A stretch of DNA of 64,000 nt from Thereva unica (taxonomy: Eukaryota; Arthropoda; Insecta; Diptera; Therevidae): assembly GCA_949987705.1 (NCBI GenBank), contig OX465282.1, positions 40,326,039 to 40,390,038 of the forward strand, read 5' to 3'. Positions 55,446 to 64,000 of the stretch are shown here, in pieces. Under the pieces are notes generated by a model that was given only the letters and a program-made list of their open reading frames with translations, had not been told where the DNA came from and made no database searches. The position numbers and the translations under genes were made by a program. Position 1 is the stretch's first letter. Every line of letters begins with the position of its first letter.

Positions 55446-56002
55446 TAGTAGACCAAGAGCTAGTGGGCCGTCCGAGTAACGGTGTGTCTGTAAGGCTAGA
55501 AATACTTATGGTGATGAGTCATAGTTGCCTAAGTACAATGACCATCGCTTGGCACGCCTCAGCCCTGCACGTCATCAACCCCTATATTTTTGAAAGTGTA
55601 GGAAACATTTGAAAAAAAAACTTGTTCCTGTAAGCTTGAAATTTTTTTACCATTTTGTTTATTTGTTATTAAGTTCAAAAAAAAATTGACAGGCGATTTC
55701 GATGAGCACAAGTATCTGACAGGTGAGCCTGAAGGTGTATTATGTGTAAATTAAAATAAACTTTATTCTGTAAAGTTGAAATTTACAGATATGTTTCTTT
55801 AGACGATTTAAAGTAAGTTGGTACAATGACAGGCGGTTCTGGCTAGCATAAGTCCTTGACAGGCGAGGGGAAAGATGCTATGGGAGTGCGAGTAAGAGGC
55901 GTAGCATGAAAAATCATATCGTTGTTGCAAATTACATTAAGTGAAAATAGAAATTATGGGTAAATATGGGACCCCAATGCAGGAAAATACGGATTTTTGT
56001 TA

Positions 56003-56033
56003 TCCTTACTAATATTATAAATGCGAAAGTAAC

Positions 56034-56074
<41 letters not shown>

Positions 56075-58441
56075 TACGCTTTCACGCCTAAACCACTAAA
56101 CCGATGTTGATGAAATTTGCTACAGACATAGTTTAGACCTTGGAGACGGACATAGGCTACTTTTTATGGAGAAAAATGGGTTGAAGGGGGTGAAATGGGG
56201 TTCAATAAGTTGTAAGAGGATTTTTTATCTTTACTTTTTTTCTCTATTGTATAAAAAGTAACTGACTGACAGACAACGCACAACCTAAACCGCTAGAGCT
56301 AAAGGGCTGAAATTTGGACAGTGCATCCCTATAATGGAGTGGACATCCACTATAACGCGATTTTTCGAAATTCATCCCCTACGGGGGTGAAATGGGGTTT
56401 ATCCAAACCGTTGCAACTATAGGGTTGAAATTTTGACAGTGCATCCCTATAATGGCGTGGACATGAACTATAAAGCGATTTTTCGAAATTCATCCCTTAA
56501 GAGGGTGAAATGGGGTTTATCCAAACCGCTGGAGCTATAGGGTTGAAATTTTAACAGTGGATCCCTATAATGACGTGGACATCCACTAAAGAGCGATTTT
56601 TAGAAATTCATCCCCTAAGGGTGTGAAATAGGGTTTTTACAAACCGCTAAAGCTATAGGGCTGAAATTTTGACAGTGCATCCCTATAATGGAGTGGACAT
56701 CCACTATAAAGCGATTTTTCGAAATTCATCCCTTCAGGGGGTGAAATAGGGTTTATCCAAACCGCTGGAGCTAAAGGGCTGACATTTGGACAGTGCATCC
56801 CTATAATGACGTGGACATCCACTATAAAGCGATTTTTCGAAATTCATCCCTTAAGAGGGTGAAATGGGGTTTATCCAAACCGCTGGAGCTATAGGGTTGA
56901 AATTTTAACAGTGGATCCCTATAATGACGTGGACATCCACTAAAGAGCGATTTTTAGAAATTCATCCCTTAAGGGGGTGAAATAGGGGTTTTACAAACCG
57001 CTAAAACTATAGGGCTGAAATTTGGACAGTGCATCCCTATAATGGAGTGGACATCCACTATAAAGCGATTTTTCGAAATTCATCCCTTATGGGGGGGGGA
57101 ATAGGGTTTATCCAAACCGCTGGAGCTATAGGGTTGAAATTTTAACAGTGCATCCCTATAATGACGTCGACATCCACTAAAGAACGTTTTTTCGAAAATC
57201 ATCCCCTAAGGGTGTGAAATGGGGTTTTTACAAACCGCTAAAGCTATAGGGCTGAAATTTTGACAGTGCATCCCTATAATGGAGTAGACATCCGCTATAA
57301 TGCGATTTTTCGAAATTCATGCCATAAGGGGGTGAAATGGGGTTTACTCAAACCGCTTGAGCTATAGAGCTGAAATTTTGACAGTGCATCCCTATAATGG
57401 CGTGAACATCCACTAAGAAGCGATTTTTCAAAATTCATCCCCTAAGGGGGTGAAACGGGGTTTATCCAAACCGCTAAAGTTATAGGGCTGAAATTTTAAC
57501 AGTGCATCCCTATAATGGCGTGGATATCCACTATAAGGCGATTTTTCGAAATTTATTCCCTAAGGGGTTGAAATGGGGTTTACCCAAACCGCTGGAGCTA
57601 TAGGGCTGAAATTTTGACAGTGTATCCTTATAATGGCGTGAACATCCACTAAGAAGCAATTTTTCAAAATTCATCTCCTAAGGGGGTGAAACGGGGTTTA
57701 TCCAAACCGCTAAAGTTATAGGGCTGAAATTTTAACAGTGCATCCCTATAATGGAGTGGACATCCACTATAAGGCGATTTTTCGAAATTCATTCCCTAAG
57801 GGTGTGAAATGGGGTTAAGCCAAACCGCTGGAGCTAAACGGCTGAAATTTTGACATGGAATCTCTATAATGAAGTGGACATTTACTGAGAAGCGATTTTT
57901 CGAAATTCATCCCCTAAAGGGGAGAAATGGGGTTACCAAACTACTGGAGCTACAGGGTTGAAATTTGGACAGTGCATCCCTACAATGACGTGGACATCCA
58001 CTAAGAGCCGATTACTCGAAATGCATCTCCTAAGGGGATTAAATGGGGTTAACCCAAACCTCTGAAGCTGAAGGGCTGAAATTTTGACAGTGCATCCCTA
58101 TAATCACGTAGAAATGAATGACTCGAAATTCACTTTATTTAATATTTATTTGTGATTGCTTCATAATTTCTTACATCCACGTAAATAGGCGAACAAACTT
58201 AACGAACGTTCGTCAAACCCTAAAATGTCACTTTTCTTGATGACATATATATGAAAATCTCTGCTTCAAAACTTGCAGATTTGTTGAGCAGAAGTGACCA
58301 TATTTATTAAAAAATTGCACTACAATAAACCCTTTTTAGGGATAATAACAGCTGACTTTTTTGTTAGTTTTTTTTAAGGAAAATATTGCACATAATAAAC
58401 AGTTTTTAAAGGCGTTGCAAGGCACGCGGGTTTTATGCTAG
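56003..58441 (+). mobile_element. Helitron-like non-autonomous element, copy 2
   Basis: It begins TCCTTACTAATATTATAAA, ends GGGTTTTATGCTAG, and lies between A (56002) and T (58442). The 5' part has eight or nine CTGT units (56037-56072). The 3' 350 bp match copy 1 closely (TTAACGAACGTTCGTCAAACC, AGGGATAATAACAGCTGAC). Length 2439 bp against 905 bp in copy 1. The difference is almost all in the central tandem array. Confidence 0.8.
56285..58125 (+). repeat. Tandem array, about 118-bp unit, about 16 copies
   Basis: GACAGTGCATCCCTATAATG or a variant recurs from 56319 to 58090 at near-regular steps of 117-121 bp, each followed by GTGGACATCCACT, GCGATTTTTCGAAATTCATC, GGGGGTGAAATGGGG and AAACCGCT(G/A). 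Units differ from each other by a few substitutions. Several are most alike at two-unit steps (for example 56443/56800 and 57387/57628), which suggests block duplication. Confidence 0.85.
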
Positions 58442-59223
58442 TATTTTATAATTATAGTTTTACGAAAATTTTGAGGTATCCTTGCAGCGTCCTACGATGG
58501 TTTTTGGGGCTCTGGGAGGTAAAAATGTGGTTTAATTTAAGCGAAAAAGAGGCTTTTCTCTGAAATTACATATAAACAACGCCATAAATAGATGGATGTA
58601 TATATAAATTGCGTGTTTATATATAAATTATATATAAAGAAGACAGACGCAAAAAGGGGGAAAAGGGGGACATAATAGATTTCTTGACGCTATAATTAAG
58701 ACAAAAATCGACGGAATTCAATGAATGTGTTTTGAATAAAATTGGTCCAGGGCAACAGGTGGTAAAAAGCTAATAATAGTAGCGAAAACACGTTTTTTCA
58801 CGTTTTGGGTACGAAAAAAATGTTGTTTTGGAAAACAAAAAATGCTACATTATAGTGCTTAAAAAGACGAAAATTTTGAAATTTTGATGGGACAGAATAA
58901 AGTTTATTTTAATTTACACATAATACACCTTCAGGCTCACCTGTCAGGTACTTGTGCTCATCGAAATCGCCTGTCAATTTTTTTTTGAACTTAATAACAA
59001 ATAAACAAAATGGTAAAAAAATTTCAAGCTTACAGGAACAAGTTTTATTTTTTTTTCAAATGTTTCCTACACTTTCAAAAATATAGGGGTTGATGACGTG
59101 CAGGGCTGAGGCGTGCCAGGCGATGGTCATTGTACTTAGGCAACTATGACTCATCACCATAAGAATTTCTAGCCTTACAGACACACCGTTACTCGGACGG
59201 CCCACTAGCTCTCCTACTATAGG

Positions 59224-60930
59224 TACTTTGAGGTCGCGATGTATATCATCATTGGACATGTACCAAGGTGCATTCACAATAGTCCTGAGTATTTTTGACT
59301 GTTGTCTTTGAATGATGTCGATGTTTGTTTTGCTGGCTGTTCCCCATATTTGGATGCCATACATCCAAATAGGTTTTATTACTGTGTTTATGAAGCGAGA
59401 GTTTCGAATTTTTGTTTAGGAGCCAGTAGAGTTGTCTAAACTTATTTTTGATTTGGTTACGTTTTCCAATTATATGTTGTTTCCAAGTCAATTTGTTGTC
59501 AATTAGCATTCCCAGGTATTTCGCTGAGTTGACAGGGTTAATGTTTTTGTTATTTAAAGTAATAGCTTGATTTATGGAGGTCCTTTTTGTTGTATATATA
59601 ACTTGAACCGTTTTGTCTTCATTGATTTGTATTCCCCATTTGTTGAACCAGTTTGACGTTTCCTTTAGTATTTTTGCTATTTGTTTAGCAGCTTGTTCTA
59701 GGCAGTTGTGAGAGGAAAGAATCACCGTGTCATCTGCGAATGTTGCTATCATGGTTTCACGGGACACAGGTTTTGGTATATCTGCTGTAAACAGAAGGTA
59801 TAAGGTAGGTCCTACATAGGACGCTTCCTTGTGGAACACCAGCTTCTATTTTACGTAAGTCCGAGCATTCGTCATTATATTGTACGTAGAAGTGGCGGTC
59901 ATCCAGGTAGCTCTTGATGAGTTGGTGATAGTCAAGTAACATTGTGCTAAGTTTGAAAAGGAGTCCTTCATGCCATACACTGTCGAAGGCTTTTGCAACG
60001 TCCAGGTAAAGTGCGACACAATATTTTTGCTCGTTCAAATCATTTAGAATTTTATTTGTTACTCGATGGACCTGCTGTATAGTAGAGTGATCTTGTCGAA
60101 AACCAAATTGGTGATCTGGAATTAGGTTGTTTAGTTTCAATGTCACGTCAATACGATCAAGCAGGAGTTTCTCGAATAATTTAGAGATGATCGGTAGAAG
60201 ACTTATTGGCCTATACGATGACGGTTTAGATGCATCTTTGCCTGGTTTCTGGACAGCGATTACCTTAGAAACCTTCCAAACTTTTGGATAATAATTTAAA
60301 CGTAGTATGGCGTTAAAGGCATTCCTAAGATAGACTAAGGCTTTTTCTGGCAACTGCTTTAGTATTTGTCCTGTTATCAGATCATATCCAGGAGATTTTC
60401 TAGGTTTTAATCTGTTCTTTATATAACATTTTATTTCATTTATTCCGATTTTCTTTATTATTTTATTTGGAGACGTATTATTTATGTTTAGGAATGAGTT
60501 ATTTCGGTTATTGAAGGGATTAGTAAAAGTTGTTTCAAAATAGTCTGCTAGCGTTTTCGCTTTGTCTAGATTTGTTCTGGACCACGTATCGTCGGTTTTC
60601 GTTAAAGGTGTTTGATGCTTTATTCCTTTTTTGAGCCTCTTGTTTAGTTTCCAAAGTGAGTAGTTTGTTGCTTGCGTTGCCGAAAGATTTGTCAGAAACT
60701 TGGTAGTATGTTGGTTGTTATGTAGTCTTAGGAGTTCCTTTAGTTCTCTAGTTGATTTGTTATAATTAGCTTTATCTACTGGTGATCTGGTGCATTGCCA
60801 TATTTTCCTAAGTTTTCTTTTTTCTTTGATTTTTTGTTTGATTGATTTTGGTGTATAAGTGTCTAAGTGGTTATGTTTGATTGGAGGCGTTGTTTGTAAT
60901 GCTGCGAATTGAATTGAGTCGTTAAAGTAC
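59224..60930 (-). pseudogene. Family D Jockey reverse transcriptase, main part
   Basis: The minus strand reads, from about 60920, FAALQTTPPIKHNHLDTYTP (linker) and RKSPGYDLITGQILKQLPEK, then SSYRPISLLPIISKLFEKLL, FGFRQDHSTIQQVHRV, ALYLDVAKAFDSVWH (motif A), AGVPQGSVLCRTYL (motif B), TFADDTVIL (motif C) and KYLGMLIDNKLTWKQHI. The last piece before the insertion is APWYMSNDDIHRDLKVP. Frameshifts are near 59800 and 59400. Confidence 0.88.
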
Positions 60931-61737
60931 TATGCTGCTTTCGATATCCTCGTGGGACTTGAGGGGAATTCTAGTTTCCAAGTTTTCGTCTATTATTTTA
61001 GCAAAAAAGTTCCAATTAGTTTTATGGTTAGTAAGGAAATGCGTTGGCCGTAGTAATTTCACATTAGTGATGTATTCCAATATTATAGGGGAATGGTCAG
61101 ATGATAGTTCAAAGCATGATTTCATGGTAATTTGACTTAGGTTAAAGTTTTTAAGAACACAGAAGTCAATTAGATCTGGTTTTTTGTTGGTATCAGTAGG
61201 CCAATAAGTGGGCTCTCCCGTGCTTATAAAGGTACACTTGTTTTGCCTTATAGCATCCATTAGATTTTTTCCTCTTTTATTAGTAAGTCTTGAGCCCCAG
61301 TCAGTGTGCTTTGCATTGAAATCACCTCCTGCAATAAAGCGCGGGCTCAGTGTATGGAGGTATTCCGTGAACTGTAATACACTTACATTGAATTTGGGTG
61401 GGCAGTATAGTGCAGATACTATGAGCGGTCCGTATGTGTCATCGATTTGGACTGTAGTAGCTTGGAAATAGTCCTTCGTGTATTCTTCTAGCACATCGCA
61501 GCTGATGTTTTGTCGAATTATGATTGCTGTACCACCGTGAGCACGTCCACTAGGATGGTTTGTGTGAAAAACATTGTAGTTAGGAATCTTGATATAGCTT
61601 TTATTGGTAAAATGGGTTTCAGATATTAGCAGAATGTCAATAGAATGGTCAGTTATAAATTTTTTAACTTCTAAGGCATGCTGGGACAGTCCGTTTGCAT
61701 TCCAGACGACTATTTTTAAATTTGTATTATTATCCAT
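60922..61737 (-). pseudogene. Family D Jockey endonuclease (intact domain)
   Basis: The frame starts MDNNTNLKIVVWNANGLSQ (first-strand Asn), then ILLISETHFTNKS (Glu), GGTAIIIRQNI, IAGGDFNAKHTDWGSRLTN (GDxNA), KKPDLIDFCVLKN and ELSSDHSPIILEY (SDH). The domain looks complete. A frameshift plus a TAG near 60930 cut it from the reverse transcriptase. Confidence 0.9.
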
Positions 61738-63087
61738 TTATTTTAGTAATAAGCAGAGTTAGGATGTTCATCATATTAGAGATTTGTGTTATAAGCTGCT
61801 TCACCATGTTCCTTAGTTCGGATAAGTCGTCTTCAGGATTGATCACGTTTTTTTGGCTTTCGCCTTGTCCAGTGTTACTTTTTACGACATGTGCAAATGT
61901 TACTGGAGTATTCGTCATGATCGGGCGAGGAATTGGCGCATCAGTGGTTTTAGGTTTTTGTTGATCAGGTACTTTTTTTCGTAGGGCAGGAAATCTTTGA
62001 ACTTTTAGGGCTTTGTATATTTCACAGCCTTTATAGCTAGCTGTGTGTGATTCGCCGCATAGTGCACATTTGATGTTGCAGCTCTTTGGGTCTTGAGTAC
62101 ACTCGACAGTTTTGTGCTTTCCTGCACACTTTACGCGGGTTGGATTTAGTGTACAAAAGTTTCTGGTGTGCCCATATTTTTGGCAGTTTAAGCACTGAGG
62201 TATGTTCCTATTTTGTCGAGGTGGTTCAAAAGATATTCTGCAATGCAATAAGTTGGTTATGTTATATATTTCTTTATTGTTTTTGTTAGTCTCGATTTCT
62301 ATGCTGAAGAGTGGGAGAGGTTTTTTCGTTCGGGCCTGTAGTATGTTGTGGACATTGATTACCCTATGACCATGTTCACCAAGTTCTTTTTTGATTTCGT
62401 TCTGGTCGGTTGAATAATGCATATTTCGAAGCACTACTCGGAAGCCACGTTGCTCTTTAGGCTTGAATGTGTAGTACTGTGTTTGTTTAAGTTGGAGTAC
62501 TTTTATTATTTTTGTGTAGGTAATTGAGTCTGATGGTTGTATTTTTATTTCGTCGTTCGCTAGAACTTTTAGTACATACGCGTCTTTTTCTGTAGCCGTA
62601 TTTAGAGCATTTATTAATACATGTATATATTTGCCGCCTTGGACATATATTGGTGGGGGTTTAGGTACAATGGGTTTTGCTTCTTTTCTGTTGCTTCTTG
62701 CTGGTGATTATCCGGTTCTTCACTTGCTTCATCCGTTGATAGGATATCAAATCGATTTTGAGATGTTCCAGGTGGTTGATTAAGCCAATAGTTTCTCAAA
62801 GTATTTAAATTTTTCATTTTTTTATTTTTGTTTAGCTTATGTGATTCGGGAGATGTTCTAGATATTTTGGTTTGCATTACACTCAGGTTAGTTGTTGCAA
62901 TTTCTACCAGTGTGGTTACAGGTTTAGGGCTTTTTATTGCTAGGTTAGCCGTTGTACTTGCAGTCGAAGCAGTTGTAGAGGTTGTTGTTGTTGTAGTTAA
63001 TGTTGAGGTGGTAGCACTTGGGATAAACAGGTTAACATTTTTTGTTTGGGAAGAGTTACCCCATGGCGGTGTTCTCTGTATACTCAT
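61730..63087 (-). pseudogene. Family D Jockey ORF1, frameshifted
   Basis: 63087-62614 is a Ser/Thr-rich N-terminus beginning MSIQRTPPWG. 62434-61730 has a pre-C2HC-type region followed by CLNCQKYGHTRNFC, then degenerate Cys motifs and CALCGESHTASYKGC. A gap of about 180 bp between the two frames can be read in a third register with stops (about 62614-62434). ORF1 and the endonuclease overlap by a few bases at 61730-61737, as is common in Jockey elements. Confidence 0.82.
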
Positions 63088-63110
63088 TATTGCGGAAGCA
63101 TACTTTTAGG

Positions 63111-64000
63111 CGAAGTCCAATCGAAACGGGTTGTTGTCTAGACTGGAGAGCTGAGCTGCATTGATTATCTATAAGTAGATACGCAACCTTGTTTGCGGGC
63201 TTTGGACATAGATGGCCTTACTTACACTGATTTCAAAAATCCATGTTAAAACTGAGACTCAAGAGCTTTCGAAATATATAAAAGCTGTCTATCGGTTTCG
63301 CTGCTTATGTACATTGAACTTTTGAATTCATGTAGGTATATAGCAATCGCATGAACTGGGATACTTGCGATTGCGCCTGCCGTTCTTTGAGACAACATTT
63401 TCGGAATTTTTGTTGTTGTGTTGTTTAAAAACGATTTTTCAGGTTTAGGGAAAAATTTAGTCGTGGAAGATTTTTATTTTTTTTTTTATTTTTTTTTTTA
63501 TTTTTTTATGAAATCATATTTTTTTGTCTGCAGGTGGATACGGTGCCGCAAATTTTAATTTCTGCTTTGTACAGAATATAATAATTTTTCTATTTTCGAC
63601 CAAAAGTTGAGCCTGAGAAAATTTCAGTTAAAAGTTTTAAATTAGATTTTAAATTGGAAGAGGTTTTTATCATATAGTATCTATCCCAGGCAATAAAGTA
63701 TTTTGCTTCATCATTAAGATTTGATGTTTAAGGGGAGGTCCAACCCAAAAATGATAAAAATTGAATAAAAAAAAACTTTTTTTATTGTGTTTTCAGATAC
63801 TATGATTCTTCTAGTATAGTATTTATTAGTATTTAAACTTAGATTAGAATCTAAATAAACTCGAAAAAAAAAATGAAAAAAAGCGTTGCTTTTCTTTGAT
63901 CGCCATTATCTCTAAATGTCATTTGTCATGTTTTCTCGTAGGTGGATTAATTTTTCTCAGTCAATTTACAGCCGATTTGCCTGAAATTTGGTACACACCC
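63111..64000. other. AT-rich flank, no gene recognised
   Basis: It includes a long T-rich tract (63468-63508). Repeated TCG(A/T)AGGTGGAT-like stretches near 63530 and 63940 suggest old interspersed repeats. No protein match. Confidence 0.4.

Larger units (their letters stand above)
55446..59223. mobile_element. Inverted-repeat DNA element inside the Jockey LINE
   Basis: The arms 55446-55771 and 58892-59223 are inverse complements of about 330 bp (outer end AGAGCTAGTGGGCCGTCCGA), nearly identical by eye. Without the Helitron-like insertion the element would be about 1.3 kb and has no coding capacity. Both arms contain the same 60-codon open frame, which in the right arm is fused by chance to the LINE frame. 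The exact borders and target duplication could not be resolved because TAGTAG-like sequence lies on both sides. The superfamily is unknown. Confidence 0.78.
55253..63110 (-). mobile_element. Jockey-type LINE (family D), split by a 3.8-kb insertion
   Basis: On the minus strand, in order: ORF1 (63087-61733), endonuclease (61737-60922), reverse transcriptase (about 60930-59224), a foreign segment 59223-55446, then the last codons of the RT (about 55445-55288) and a 3' UTR with poly(A) (T-run 55253-55263). The C-terminal codons, including RDKIKRYSKKHQITITS and RRRLTRRKLVDLQ, directly continue the frame that breaks off at PWYMSNDDIHRDLKVPIV. This shows the element is one LINE. Several frameshifts make it inactive. 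The 5' end is near 63110 but not exact. Confidence 0.85.

Noticed and set aside
55415..55612. A 65-codon plus-strand frame with the same end as the previous one
   Set aside because: It lies in the other arm of the inverted-repeat element. Its conservation reflects arm identity, not protein function.
56041..58125. Regular repeats suggesting a CRISPR array
   Set aside because: Units are contiguous 118-bp tandem repeats without unique spacers, inside a Helitron-like element of an animal genome.
59056..59364. A 102-codon minus-strand frame joining LINE sequence to PSNGVSVRLEILMV
   Set aside because: It is a chance fusion between the Jockey RT and the arm of the inserted inverted-repeat element. 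The true RT continuation is at 55445.
62828..63109. Val-rich plus-strand frame
   Set aside because: It is the reverse of the Thr-rich part of the Jockey ORF1.
63468..63508. T-rich tract as a possible poly(A) tail of a minus-strand retroelement
   Set aside because: Interrupted by regular A residues and no element could be identified next to it.

Overview
This is a window of an animal nuclear genome, most likely an insect. The clues are an intronless Toll-family receptor close to insect Tollo/Toll-8, an exon of the histone demethylase LSD1 (Su(var)3-3) with spliceosomal splice sites, insect-type errantiviral, piggyBac, Jockey, CR1/L2 and RTE elements, and Helitron-type repeats. The order of insect cannot be fixed from the sequence. 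No prokaryotic operon, rRNA, tRNA or CRISPR array was recognised.

Only two host loci can be supported: one 149-bp LSD1 exon (3173-3321, + strand) and the complete single-exon Toll receptor (27877-31683, + strand). Nearly everything else is transposable-element sequence, much of it nested.

Layout. 1-2394: 3' end of a Ty3/gypsy errantivirus (integrase, env, 3' LTR). 2396-3062: RTE LINE fragment. 3173-3321: LSD1 exon. 3459-4726: inverted-repeat DNA element with a TTA target duplication. 5063-5956: small Transib-like element with RSS-like ends. 6103-9000: two degenerate LINEs. 9314-17076: old Ty3/gypsy element (minus strand) whose integrase gene is split by a young Ty3/gypsy element (10424-14884). 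17090-19285: a Cys-rich-tail repeat and a LINE ORF1/endonuclease. 19371-24880: an RTE LINE (minus) split by a 5'-truncated CR1/L2-like LINE (22225-24610, plus). 25155-26154: foldback element upstream of the Toll gene. 27877-32100: Toll gene and 3' UTR. 33030-39225: LINE split by a 5.4-kb insertion containing a coding-intact CR1/L2-like LINE. 39390-47594: LINE fragments, an element with terminal inverted repeats and a Cys-rich protein tail, and a perfect 89-bp hairpin. 47595-51260: gypsy and RTE remnants. 51363-53400: piggyBac remnant with an RTE-derived SINE and three related MITEs. 53745-54649: Helitron-like element. 55253-63110: Jockey LINE (minus), split by an inverted-repeat element (55446-59223), itself split by a second Helitron-like element (56003-58441) that carries about 16 tandem units.

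The most interesting signals are the Transib-like element whose two ends copy the heptamer-spacer-nonamer layout of V(D)J recombination signals, the four-layer nest at 55-63 kb, the TTA-flanked element whose empty site can be read from a second repeat copy at 39.6 kb, and the Cys-tail element. No new host-encoded system was found. What is new here is probably at the level of transposon families.
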